Shown here piece after piece: positions 35,801 through 43,908 of a DNA stretch of 64,000 nucleotides (positions within the stretch are counted from its first letter, which is position 1; the number at the start of each line of letters is the position of its first letter). Source of the stretch: Gemmatimonadaceae bacterium (GTDB lineage Bacteria > Gemmatimonadota > Gemmatimonadetes > Gemmatimonadales > Gemmatimonadaceae); contig JBBJNV010000013.1 of the NCBI GenBank assembly GCA_037721215.1, positions 40,413 to 104,412 on the forward strand. Reading direction: 5' to 3'. Under the pieces are notes generated by a model. It worked only from the letters and a program-made list of their open reading frames with translations. It did no database searches and was not told the origin of the DNA. The position numbers and the translations under genes are program-made.

Positions 35801-36508
35801 GCTTTGAACACCCTGTCCGGCGTCGACCAGTTGATCCACGGCGATGATCTTCGCGGATGGGGCCAGCCTGTTTTCCCGGATCGCACGCTGTTGTACGTTC
35901 GTGGCTTCGATGCGGCTTCGAAGCGATATCTGTATCAGGTCAATGAAAACTTCGGCGCCGCCAACGGGTCCCGCAATGCATTCCGCGTCCCCTTTCAGAT
36001 CGCGGTGCAGGCCCGACTGACACTCGGAGTCGACCCTGCTCGCCAGCAGATGAACGCTGTGTTTGGCGGCGGTGGCGGCAATCGGCCGACGGTGGCGGAT
36101 TTTCGCGCGCGGCTGGCGCGTGCCGTGCCGAACCCGTTTATCCGGATCCTCGAGCTGAACGACTCGCTCGCGCTCGACCTGAGCGCGGAACAGAAGGCGA
36201 GGCTTCAGGCAGAGGGCGATTCATTGAAGACAAAGGCCGACACTATCGTCAACTCTCTCGCTGAAACTCTCGGGGGATCGGGCCGCAATGCAGATCCAAT
36301 GCAGGTCGGCATGCGGATGCGCACGCGCATCCAGGAAGGCCGGGCTCTCGCACAGGCGGCAATCAAGACGGCAGAATCGATTCTGACGCCAGAGCAGTGG
36401 GCGAAGGTCCCGAAAAACGTGAAAGAGCCATTTCAGCAGCGTCCCGAGGGTCAGGGCGAGGGTCAGGGCGAGGGCCGGCGGGGAAGGCGGGGTCCGCCAG
36501 GCAGCTGA
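32822..36508 (+). CDS. TonB-dependent receptor-like protein with C-terminal LTxxQ-like helical extension
   Basis: The 1228-residue product starts at ATG 32822, giving a clean signal peptide ending RGHAQ. A carboxypeptidase-regulatory-like domain follows (about 30-115, GRVTGPEGAPVAGARVEATS), then a plug-like region (FSVGGQPANQNNITLDG), then a long outer-membrane barrel with a Gly-rich loop near 840-860. The last 130 residues do not look like barrel: they are charged helices with LSAEQKARLQAEGDSL and ILTPEQWAKVPKNVK, similar to LTxxQ/Spy-CpxP periplasmic helices, ending in an Arg/Gly/Gln-rich tail. Barrel ends face the periplasm, so the extension would lie there. No TonB box is evident. The ligand is unknown; oligosaccharide or peptide uptake is a common role. 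Confidence 0.85.
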   Translation: MHIRLSVILLLFAAVLLPLRGHAQVGSTTDILMGRVTGPEGAPVAGARVEATSVETQIVRTKVTGADGRYTIIFPDGGGNYRVRVISIGFAPAQIGLSRQSDEDRLVGDVRLGRTATVLQSVQVRAAPAGRQQNQRPEPGSTERGLPPGLVNRLPVEAGDLNALATLAPGVIGIAGTDSTAASFSVGGQPANQNNITLDGLSFGTGSVPQEAVRNTRVVTSTYDVARGQFTGGQVASTTRGGTNVFQGALNYSLRDPSLEFVDDPENAFSQKYTQNQVNAGFGGPIIRNKLFTFGAVSRTRRTDPLQSLLAADPLALQRIGVNRDSVSRFISLLNTYGLQPTMASIPDERLNNNASALVRVDYNLADSHTLMMRGDWRGSIQDASRISPFSVPHSGGNAKGSGGGGMVTLTSNWSGVINELRAYASVDARNSDPYLLVPSGRIVVASDLPDERRGVSTLQFGVNPSLPQESRSRLIELSDEVSRVSKGGAHRIKLGGLLNQETSENGSFANALGTYSFNSLEDFAAGRPLSFTRTLSTRDRRARSLNGALYLGDSWRRSPRLQFTYGVRLEASRYPDAPGYNPAVDSLFGHRTDRFPSDLHLSPRAGFTWNYGSNTGGPSRGSVRGGFGEFRGRAQSQLFASASEASGLANGQSQLVCVGASIPAPDWNAFLDDPRSIPSSCNGASQQFGNQRRNVSVFSPDFSSPRAWRGSLGFNRRFAERFNFSADASVARGVSQTSARDINLDTTPKFTLAAEAGRPVYVPLTAVVPSTGAVALTGSRIEQRFGVVSEVNSNLTSSAAQLTTSFSGITTKAILFNASYTLTRSRDETQGLSTFGGGGGGGGFGRGGSGASTAGNPNLAERARSDQERRHSLLATVTWPVKPAIELTAIARLTSGAYFTPIVGGDINGDGLRNDRPFIFRPSGAPDSAIAGGMSRLLARAPARARECILSQTGAIAGRNSCSVPWSPSFDIQANFRPSGFGLNRKLTISLLALNTLSGVDQLIHGDDLRGWGQPVFPDRTLLYVRGFDAASKRYLYQVNENFGAANGSRNAFRVPFQIAVQARLTLGVDPARQQMNAVFGGGGGNRPTVADFRARLARAVPNPFIRILELNDSLALDLSAEQKARLQAEGDSLKTKADTIVNSLAETLGGSGRNADPMQVGMRMRTRIQEGRALAQAAIKTAESILTPEQWAKVPKNVKEPFQQRPEGQGEGQGEGRRGRRGPPGS

Positions 36509-36598
36509 CGCGGCGCGGCGTTTGCCCTTTGCTGACTGGCCTCATGGTCGTTAATCAGGGATATTCCGTCTCTCGCAAACCCTCGCCGCGGACTCATC

Positions 36599-37270
36599 AT
36601 GTTTGGCTGCTTTCGCAGTATCGGATGTCTTGTGCTTCTGGTTGCCCTCGCAGTCCTTGGATGGTTCAACCGCGATCAGCTTCGCGGGTTGTACTCCAGA
36701 GTTTCCGGAGATTCCCCTTCCGCCGAGACCGCCGTCGTGCGGGATGGGGGCTGGCAACCGCTTTCGACTGGAAGCGCCGATCGCGGGCGTCGCGCAGTCG
36801 AGTCGCTTTCCCGTGGATCGGGGCCGGTATTCGCCAATCTCACGCCCAGCGAAGCCGCTTCCTACATCTTTCTGGCCGCAACGAAACAGCTCCCTGAATC
36901 GGCCGAGGACATTTCGGCGACCGTTATAGACGACCGTCTGTACATCCGCGCAAACGTCGCGCTTGCCGATTTTGGCGGAGGCAAGGCGCTCGGCCCTCTC
37001 GCCGCCATGCTTGGCGATCGCGACACCGTGCAACTCGGCGGCACAATCAACGTCATCAGGCCGGGGCTGGGCGAGTTTGTCGTACAGGACGTCAAGCTCG
37101 GGCGATTCTCGGTGCCGTCGGGAGTCATTCCAAGGCTGGTTGGTCAGATTCGGAGACAGGAACGGCCGCCGGAGGTCGCCTCCAACGCGCTGCCGATGAA
37201 GCTGCCGGAGTACATCGGCGACGTTCGGATTTCCAACGGGCGCATAACTGTGTACAAGAACAAGCCGTGA
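36599..37270 (+). CDS. Membrane-anchored protein of unknown function (possible TULIP-like fold)
   Basis: The 223-residue protein has one N-terminal helix (CLVLLVALAVLGWFN) and a periplasmic region. The region has alternating beta-type segments, such as LYIRANVALADFG, VQLGGTINVIRPGLGEF and VRISNGRITVYKN, that recall YpmS/LmeA-type TULIP proteins, although this is a weak impression. A Cys at position 4 of the N-terminus is not a lipobox. Its stop overlaps the NtrX-like start (GTGA), so the pair is co-translated, which hints at a link to that regulator or merely shared expression. Confidence 0.7.
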   Translation: MFGCFRSIGCLVLLVALAVLGWFNRDQLRGLYSRVSGDSPSAETAVVRDGGWQPLSTGSADRGRRAVESLSRGSGPVFANLTPSEAASYIFLAATKQLPESAEDISATVIDDRLYIRANVALADFGGGKALGPLAAMLGDRDTVQLGGTINVIRPGLGEFVVQDVKLGRFSVPSGVIPRLVGQIRRQERPPEVASNALPMKLPEYIGDVRISNGRITVYKNKP

Positions 37271-38634
37271 GCGGTCGCGTACTCGTCGTCGACGACGAGC
37301 AGGGAATTCGGGCGGCGCTCGGCCAGCTGCTCGAGTATGAGGGCTACGAGGTGCGTTCCGCTTCCAATGCGGCGGACGGCATTGCTGAATATCAGAAATG
37401 GAAGCCCAACCTCACCTTTCTGGATATAAAGATGGCTGGGATGGACGGCCTCGAAGCGTTGAAGCGCATCAGGGAGCTGGACCCCGTCGCAACGGTGGTG
37501 ATGATCAGCGGGCACGCAACAATCAGGACCGCCGTCGAAGCGACGCAGCTGGGTGCGTACGAGATACTGGAGAAGCCGCTCGATACTGATCGCATCCTTG
37601 TAATGCTGCGAAATGTCTTCGAACACATCAACCTGCGCGACGAAAACCGACGGCTGCAGGGTGGCGGGGGCTCACCGTACGAGATCGTCGGCAACTCCCC
37701 GGCGATGCGCGCGCTGGTTGAGAAGATCGAGAAAGTTGGAACCACCCCCGCACGCGTTCTCATCACCGGGGAAAACGGAACCGGCAAGGAACTCGTCGCA
37801 CGAGCACTGCATCGGCATTCCGCGCGCGCAAGCAAGACTTTTATCGAGGTCAATTGTGCGGCCATTCCCGGCGAGTTGATCGAGAGCGAGCTGTTCGGCC
37901 ACATGAAAGGCTCGTTCACCGGCGCGACTGCCGATCGGCCCGGTAAATTCGAACAGGCAAATCACGGCACGCTGTTTCTTGACGAGATTGGCGACATGAG
38001 TATGGCCGCGCAGGCCAAGGTTCTCCGCGTGCTGCAGGACAACGTCATCACGCGCATCGGCGGAGCAAAGCCAATTTCTGTCGACGTGCGCGTCGTTGCC
38101 GCCACCAACAAGAATCTGGAGACCGAGATCGCTGCCGGTCGTTTCCGTGAGGATCTGTACTACCGGCTCAATGTCGTGCCGATACATGTTCCGCCGTTGC
38201 GCGAGCACAGCGCCGACATTCCGGACCTGGTGGCGCACTTTGTCACGGTGTTATCCCAGCGCGAGGGAATCACTCCGAGGCGTATCAGCGAAAGCGCCAT
38301 CGAGCGGCTGATGTCGCTCGACTGGGCGGGCAATGTTCGCGAACTGCGCAACACCGTCGAGCGCATGCTGATTCTCGCAACAGGGCTCGAGCTCTCCGCG
38401 AAAGATGTAGATCGCCTTGCGGGCGCACGCGTTGCGGATGATACGGGCCTTGCGAGCCTTACTGCGTGCCGCACTTTCGAAGAGTTCAAGGAAGCTGCAG
38501 AGCGGGCATACCTTCTTGGGAAGCTCCGCGAGTTCGATTGGAATGTCTCCGAGACCGCACGCGCCGTGGAAATGCCGCGGTCCAACCTTTACAAGAAAAT
38601 CGAGCGGTATTCGCTGACTCGAGAACACTCCTAG
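37267..38634 (+). CDS. NtrX/NtrC-like sigma-54-dependent response regulator
   Basis: The 455-residue regulator has a receiver domain (D53 in LTFLDIKM, K103 in LEKPLD), a sigma-54 AAA+ domain (Walker A GENGTGKE, Walker [10 protein letters not shown]) and a Fis-type DNA-binding end ([20 protein letters not shown]). The RNA-polymerase contact loop reads GSFTGA at 215-220 instead of GAFTGA, a variant seen in some family members. The receiver/AAA linker and short C-terminus resemble NtrX. Its partner is probably an NtrY-type kinase; the one at 17325 in this window is the best local candidate. Target genes and rpoN are not visible here. Confidence 0.92.
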   Translation: MSGRVLVVDDEQGIRAALGQLLEYEGYEVRSASNAADGIAEYQKWKPNLTFLDIKMAGMDGLEALKRIRELDPVATVVMISGHATIRTAVEATQLGAYEILEKPLDTDRILVMLRNVFEHINLRDENRRLQGGGGSPYEIVGNSPAMRALVEKIEKVGTTPARVLITGENGTGKELVARALHRHSARASKTFIEVNCAAIPGELIESELFGHMKGSFTGATADRPGKFEQANHGTLFLDEIGDMSMAAQAKVLRVLQDNVITRIGGAKPISVDVRVVAATNKNLETEIAAGRFREDLYYRLNVVPIHVPPLREHSADIPDLVAHFVTVLSQREGITPRRISESAIERLMSLDWAGNVRELRNTVERMLILATGLELSAKDVDRLAGARVADDTGLASLTACRTFEEFKEAAERAYLLGKLREFDWNVSETARAVEMPRSNLYKKIERYSLTREHS

Positions 38635-38650
38635 AGCCAATCACAGACTG

Positions 38651-40150
38651 ATGAAACAGTTCAATAATTTTATCGGGGGCGCGTGGGTCGCTCCCGACTC
38701 CGGCGAATACTTCGAAAATCGGAATCCTGCCAATAGCGACGATGTGATTGGCCGCTTCCCGTTATCAGGACCAGCGGACGTGGATCGGGCTGTCAGGAGC
38801 GCCACGCGCGGCTTTGCAGACTGGCGCTCGACGCCGGCGCCGGCCCGCGGCGACGTGTTGCGGATAGTCGGTGACATCATGGCGACAAGGAAGGAAGAAA
38901 TCGCCGACGCAATGACACGCGAGATGGGCAAGCCGCTCACAGAGACACGCGGAGACGTTCAGGAGGGCATAGACACTGCCTACTATGCGGCAAGCGAAGG
39001 CCGCCGACTCTTCGGGCACACCGTGCCGAGCGAGCTGCGCAACAAGTGGGCAATGAGCTACCGTCGTCCGATCGGCGTTGCCGGAATCATCTGTCCGTTC
39101 AATTTCCCGATGGCGATCCCAACGTGGAAGATGTTTCCCGCGCTCGTCTGCGGAAACGCGTGCGTATTCAAGCCGGCCGAGGATGTTCCGCACACCGCTA
39201 CGATCCTGGTGGAGATACTGCTGGAGGCGGGGTTACCGCCCGAAGTGATTCAGCTGATCCATGGAACGGGCGAGGAGGTGGGAGCCGCAATTGTCGAACA
39301 TCCGGGCGTGCCGCTGATCTCGTTCACAGGTTCCACTGAGACCGGCAGCATTGTCGGCGCCATTTGCGGCCGCATGCACAAGCGGTTGTCGCTCGAGATG
39401 GGAGGCAAGAATGCACAGATAGTAATGGCCGATGCCGATCTGGATCTTGCTCTGGAGGGGGCGCTCTGGGGGGCATTTGGTACCACTGGCCAGCGCTGCA
39501 CCGCGACAAGCCGCCTCATCCTGCACACAGGAATACACGACCGCTTTTTGAGTATGCTCGTCGACAGGGCGCGCACGCTCAAACTGGGTGACGGCCGCAA
39601 GGAGGGAACGGACGTAGGTCCGATGATCAGCGAGGCCGCGGTCGACAAGGTTGAACGCTACATAGACATTGGACAGGCTGATGGCGCTGACCTGCTTTGC
39701 GGTGGTCGCCGCCCGGATGATGGCAAGCTCGGGAAGGGCAATTTTTTCGAGCCAACGATTTTTGCGCGGGTCGAGGCAGGCTCCCGGCTTGAACAGGAGG
39801 AGATATTCGGGCCTGTTCTATCGGTAGTCCGGGTGGCGAGCGCGGATGAAGCGTTTACTGTCAACAATGACGTCAGGTACGGATTGTCGTCATCCATCTA
39901 CACGCGGGACGTGAACGTTGCTTTCCGCGCCCTGAACGATCTGGATAATGGTATCACGTACGTCAACGCTCCAACGATCGGTGCCGAGGCACACCTGCCC
40001 TTCGGCGGTGTAAAACAGACTGGTAACGGACACCGTGAAGGCGGCTGGCAGGTCTATGAATTCTATTCGGAGACCAAGGTCGGGTATGCGGATTTTTCGG
40101 GTACACTGCAGCGTGCACAGATCGACAATTATCTGGGTGCCCCGGATTGA
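38651..40150 (+). CDS. NAD(P)-dependent aldehyde dehydrogenase
   Basis: The 499-residue enzyme belongs to the ALDH superfamily. The catalytic residues are E249 in LSLEMGGKN and C283 in GTTGQRCTATSR. The NAD-binding FTGSTETG segment and the PFNFPMAIPTWK and EEIFGPVLSV family blocks are all present. It oxidises an aldehyde or semialdehyde to the acid; the C-terminal GNGHREGG block resembles ALDH7-type enzymes, so a semialdehyde is plausible, but the sequence does not fix the substrate. It stands between the NtrX-like gene (16 bases away) and lepB. No obvious ribosome site precedes the ATG. Confidence 0.92.
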   Translation: MKQFNNFIGGAWVAPDSGEYFENRNPANSDDVIGRFPLSGPADVDRAVRSATRGFADWRSTPAPARGDVLRIVGDIMATRKEEIADAMTREMGKPLTETRGDVQEGIDTAYYAASEGRRLFGHTVPSELRNKWAMSYRRPIGVAGIICPFNFPMAIPTWKMFPALVCGNACVFKPAEDVPHTATILVEILLEAGLPPEVIQLIHGTGEEVGAAIVEHPGVPLISFTGSTETGSIVGAICGRMHKRLSLEMGGKNAQIVMADADLDLALEGALWGAFGTTGQRCTATSRLILHTGIHDRFLSMLVDRARTLKLGDGRKEGTDVGPMISEAAVDKVERYIDIGQADGADLLCGGRRPDDGKLGKGNFFEPTIFARVEAGSRLEQEEIFGPVLSVVRVASADEAFTVNNDVRYGLSSSIYTRDVNVAFRALNDLDNGITYVNAPTIGAEAHLPFGGVKQTGNGHREGGWQVYEFYSETKVGYADFSGTLQRAQIDNYLGAPD

Positions 40151-40171
40151 GCGAAAAGGAGTAGAGGGCCG

Positions 40172-40966
40172 ATGATCTTCAACGAACGACGACTGAGTAG
40201 TCCTCTCGTCCGGGCAAACAAGCCTGCGAGCGCCGGCCTCAGGTTTCTGTGGGAGTGGCTGCGATCGGTTATCGTTGCGCTCGCCCTCTTCTTCGTGATT
40301 CGCTCGTTCTTTGTTGAGGCATTCAAGATTCCGACCGGCAGCATGGAGGGCACATTGCTGGTCGGTGATTTTCTGCTGGTCAACAAACTGGTTTACGGGG
40401 CCGAGGTTCCGTTCACCGGAGTAAGGTTGCCGGCGTTGCGAATGCCGGCGCGTGGCGATGTCGTGGTGTTTCAGTGGCCCGTGGACAAGAGCAAGAACTT
40501 CGTCAAACGGATTGTTGGATTGCCTGGCGATACCCTGCAGATGCGTGAGGGCGACCTCGTGCGTAACGGCAGGCGGCAGCGCGAGTCATACGTGTCGCAT
40601 ACGGCCCCCGGTTCCGACGTTTCCGGGGAAGAGTTCAACTGGCAGCTGAGTTATCTGCTCCGCGCACGCGCGAAACATGACATCGTGTCGCTTTCGCCGG
40701 TGCAGGTTCCTTCTCTCGAGGCCAGTCCGGGCTACCATCCCTCCCGTAACAACTGGGGACCGCTGATCGTCCCTGAGGGAAACTACTTCGTGCTCGGCGA
40801 CAATCGCGACAATTCCCTCGACAGCCGCTATTGGGGATTTGTGGCGGACTCTCTTGTGCGTGGCCAGCCGTTAGTGGTCTATTATAGCTACGTTCCCGAT
40901 GGCGCCGTGAAACTCGACTGGCTCACGCGGGTTCGATGGAAAAGGTTCGGCGAAATGATTCAGTGA
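40172..40966 (+). CDS. lepB: Signal peptidase I
   Basis: The 264-residue enzyme removes signal peptides from exported proteins at the inner membrane. One N-terminal helix (about 31-47) precedes the catalytic domain. The nucleophile is S57 in IPTGSMEGTLL and the general base is K112 in FVKRIVGLPGD; the GDNRDNSLDSRYWG block is complete. An insert of about 50 residues between boxes D and E is common in this family. Ribosome sites AAGGAG (40156-40161) and GAGGG (40163-40167) precede the ATG. Confidence 0.95.
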   Translation: MIFNERRLSSPLVRANKPASAGLRFLWEWLRSVIVALALFFVIRSFFVEAFKIPTGSMEGTLLVGDFLLVNKLVYGAEVPFTGVRLPALRMPARGDVVVFQWPVDKSKNFVKRIVGLPGDTLQMREGDLVRNGRRQRESYVSHTAPGSDVSGEEFNWQLSYLLRARAKHDIVSLSPVQVPSLEASPGYHPSRNNWGPLIVPEGNYFVLGDNRDNSLDSRYWGFVADSLVRGQPLVVYYSYVPDGAVKLDWLTRVRWKRFGEMIQ

Positions 40967-41037
40967 CATCTGCGAGCTCGCAATTCACGACGAACTCAGG
41001 CATCACACCGCGGTCGTAGGAAGGAGCAGCGTTCGCC

Positions 41038-41895
41038 ATGGCGGTCTCGGTCACTCGAAAGACGCAATACGATGAAGGGTCGCTGGACCAGTATCTCCGG
41101 GATATCAGCGTTTATCCGCTGATTACCAGAGAGCAGGAAGTGAGTCTCGCTCAGCGGATTCGCACCAATGACCAGGAAGCGCTCGACACTCTCGTCAGGT
41201 CGAATCTGCGTTTTGTCGTCTCCGTCGCCAAGAAGTACCAGAATCAGGGCGTGTCGCTATCCGACCTGATCAACGAAGGGAATCTGGGGCTCATCCGCGC
41301 GGCCCACAAATTCGACGAAACGAAAGGCATAAAATTCATTTCGTACGCGGTGTGGTGGATCAGACAGTCGATTCTTCAGGCGCTCGCCGAGCAGTCGAGA
41401 ATTGTAAGGGTTCCCTTGAATCGAGCCGGCGCGCTGCATCGTATCGGGAAGCGCGCGAGTTCACTGCTTCAGGAGCTGGGACGTCAGCCCACCCATCTCG
41501 AAATTGCGCAGGGCCTCGACATCACCGAGGAAGAAGTAGCGAAGACGATGCTCATCTCGCAGGTGCATCTGTCGCTCGATGCGCCGATGACGCCCGGAGA
41601 GGACAACCGGCTCCTCGACTACCTCCCGGATACAACCAATCGCACTCCCGACGAAGCAACCTTCGAGAAGGCTCTGACAGAGGCGATCGAGGAATCGTTG
41701 TCCGGCCTCAAGGAGCGCGAGTCTAAAATCCTGCGGCTCTACTTCGGGCTCGATGGAGAGGATCCGATGACTCTCGAGGATATTGGAACTCTGCTGGGAA
41801 TCACCCGCGAGCGGGTAAGGCAGATCAAGGAAAAAGCACTGCTCAAGCTCCGGCATAATTCGAGGCGGAGGGCGCTCGAATCTTTCCTCGGTTAG
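41038..41895 (+). CDS. RpoD-like sigma-70 factor (short, no region 1.1)
   Basis: The 285-residue sigma factor has region 1.2 (SLDQYLRDISVYPLITREQE), region 2 with NLRFVVSVAKKYQNQG and KFISYAVWWIRQSI, region 3, and region 4 with LEDIGTLLGITRERVRQIKEKAL. The 14 C-terminal residues (RRRALESFLG end) match primary sigma factors. Region 1.1 is lacking. This is the size of the principal sigma in several phyla, but it could also be a group 2 factor. The Shine-Dalgarno AAGGAG (about 41022-41027) lies ten bases upstream. It is followed by yajQ. Confidence 0.93.
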   Translation: MAVSVTRKTQYDEGSLDQYLRDISVYPLITREQEVSLAQRIRTNDQEALDTLVRSNLRFVVSVAKKYQNQGVSLSDLINEGNLGLIRAAHKFDETKGIKFISYAVWWIRQSILQALAEQSRIVRVPLNRAGALHRIGKRASSLLQELGRQPTHLEIAQGLDITEEEVAKTMLISQVHLSLDAPMTPGEDNRLLDYLPDTTNRTPDEATFEKALTEAIEESLSGLKERESKILRLYFGLDGEDPMTLEDIGTLLGITRERVRQIKEKALLKLRHNSRRRALESFLG

Positions 41896-41967
41896 GGTAA
41901 CCACTCTCCTGGCGATGGCCGGCCGCAGTTCGAAGCACATGCCGGCCACCATCGATAGATTTGGAGA

Positions 41968-42468
41968 ATGGCATCACAGTCCTCATTCGACGTGACGACG
42001 AGCGTCGACCTCCAGGAGGTCGACAACGCCGTCAATCAGGCCCAGAAAGAGATCGCCCAGCGATACGATTTCAAGGGAGCACTCGCCGAGATCGATTTCA
42101 AGCGTGCGGAAAACACGATCGATCTGACAACCGACAGTGACTTCAAAATGGACGCACTATTCGACGTTCTTCAGTCGAAGCTCCTCAAGCGCGGTGTGCC
42201 GGTGAAGAATCTGGAGATCGGTGAGAACAAGCCGGGTGGGGGCGATCGCGTGAACCGGCAGATCAAGCTGAAAATGTCGCTCGATGGCGACACTGCGAAG
42301 AAAGTGGCGGCCTCCATCAAGGAAGCAAAGCTGAAAAAAGTGCAGGCGGCGATTCAGGGCGATCAGGTGCGCGTCACTTCGCCCTCCCGCGATGATCTTC
42401 AGGAAGCGATGAGCCTGCTCCGCACGAAAGATTTCGGAGTCGAGCTGCAGTTCGGAAACTACAGGTAA
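41968..42468 (+). CDS. yajQ: YajQ family nucleotide-binding protein
   Basis: The 166-residue protein matches YajQ over its whole length: FDVTTSVDLQEVDNAVNQA, RYDFKGA, the RVNRQIKLK block and the C-terminal end FGVELQFGNYR. The fold is two ferredoxin-like domains. Members bind nucleotides, and in Xanthomonas a YajQ protein binds cyclic di-GMP and affects gene control; the general role is not settled. The 72-base gap from the sigma gene and the GGAG just before the ATG are unremarkable. It is cytosolic. Confidence 0.95.
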   Translation: MASQSSFDVTTSVDLQEVDNAVNQAQKEIAQRYDFKGALAEIDFKRAENTIDLTTDSDFKMDALFDVLQSKLLKRGVPVKNLEIGENKPGGGDRVNRQIKLKMSLDGDTAKKVAASIKEAKLKKVQAAIQGDQVRVTSPSRDDLQEAMSLLRTKDFGVELQFGNYR

Positions 42469-42516
42469 TGCAGCGGCACTGGCTTCGATTCGGCAATTGC
42501 AGTTAAGGCCGGGGCA

Positions 42517-43908
42517 GTGAAAGTCGGCTTCATCACCCTCGGTTGCGACAAGAACACGGTCGACAGCGAGCGTTATCTTGCCGAGCTTGCCGGATACGGA
42601 GGCGAATACACGTCGAATCTCTCCGCGGCGGACGTCATCATCGTCAATACATGTGGCTTCATCGACGCTGCAAAAAAGGAATCGATCGATGCGATGATCG
42701 AAGCCGCGCGATACAAGACCGAAGGGTTGTGCAAAGCGGTGGTGGGAATTGGGTGCATGATTGAGAGGCACAAGAGCGAGCTTGAAAGCGCCCTTCCCGA
42801 GATCGATTTGTTTTTGGGGGCGTCCGAGGTTGGACGACTGGCCCAGGAGTTGACCGAAAGGGGAATTCTGGGCGCGGAGCCGATGGCGCTGCACCCGGGT
42901 GTACGGCTTTACACCGGCGACCTGGCCCATGTGCGTTACCTCAAGATCAGCGAAGGTTGCGACCACGGCTGCGCGTTCTGCGCGATTCCCCTCATGCGAG
43001 GCCGGCACCGGTCATTTTCGCGCGATGAGCTGATTCGCGAGGCGCAGCTGCTCGAACTTCAGGGAGCGCGCGAATTGAATCTCGTCGCCCAGGATCTGGC
43101 GCACTACGGACGCGACCGCCGGGATGGAGTGTACCTGGCCGAACTCCTCGAATCACTCCTGGCGGAAACTTCCATTCCGTGGTTCAGGATGCTCTACCTG
43201 TATTCGGCGGGCATCACTCCGCGGCTTCTCGACGTGGTCGCGTCTCACCGGCGCATTGTGCCCTATATCGACATGCCGATGCAGCATGCCGCTGACAACG
43301 TGCTGGCCCGCATGCGGCGACCAGAGCGCAAGCGGACGATTCGCCAGAAGGTGGCCAACCTCCGTAATGCGCTTCCAGATGTCGCCATCCGCACAACCTG
43401 TATCGTCGGATTCCCGGGAGAGACAGATGCGGATTTTGATGAGTTGCTGGAGTTTCTCGAGGAAGTACAGTTCGACCGCGTAGGCGCTTTTACTTATTCG
43501 ACGCAGGACGGGACGCGGGCGGCAACGATGGCCGACGACGTCCCCGAAGCGATCAAACGGGAGCGGCTGGAGCGGCTGACGGAATTGCAGCGAGCGGTGA
43601 CCACCGAGCGATACGACGGGCGGGTCGGCCAACTCGCGAGGGCGATTGTCGACCGCCCCGATCTGGCCGGCGGGATATCCATGGCGCGCCTTCCCTGGCA
43701 GGCAGACGATATAGATGGGATCACATACATCGATCAGGTACTGGCGCCCGGAACGTTCGCGGACGTGGCGGTGGAAGAAGTAGTGGATGACTACGACTTC
43801 CGCGCATCTGTGGTCCGCGTCGTCGCATCCCCGGGAGTTGCGCGGATGCCGGTAATGAGCCGTACACTCCCGATGGCTGCCCAGACAATCGGAAGTTATG
43901 GGCGCTAA
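42517..43908 (+). CDS. rimO: Ribosomal protein S12 methylthiotransferase RimO
   Basis: The 463-residue radical-SAM enzyme adds a methylthio group to the conserved Asp of ribosomal protein S12. It has the MTTase N-terminal domain with three cluster cysteines (C10 in LGCDKN, C46 in NTCGFI, C80 in GIGCMIERH), and the radical SAM motif CxxxCxxC (C148, C152, C155 in CDHGCAFCAIP). A TRAM domain ends the protein. LGCDKN replaces the common LGCPKN. The start is GTG. It overlaps hemL by 11 bases. Confidence 0.95.
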   Translation: MKVGFITLGCDKNTVDSERYLAELAGYGGEYTSNLSAADVIIVNTCGFIDAAKKESIDAMIEAARYKTEGLCKAVVGIGCMIERHKSELESALPEIDLFLGASEVGRLAQELTERGILGAEPMALHPGVRLYTGDLAHVRYLKISEGCDHGCAFCAIPLMRGRHRSFSRDELIREAQLLELQGARELNLVAQDLAHYGRDRRDGVYLAELLESLLAETSIPWFRMLYLYSAGITPRLLDVVASHRRIVPYIDMPMQHAADNVLARMRRPERKRTIRQKVANLRNALPDVAIRTTCIVGFPGETDADFDELLEFLEEVQFDRVGAFTYSTQDGTRAATMADDVPEAIKRERLERLTELQRAVTTERYDGRVGQLARAIVDRPDLAGGISMARLPWQADDIDGITYIDQVLAPGTFADVAVEEVVDDYDFRASVVRVVASPGVARMPVMSRTLPMAAQTIGSYGR

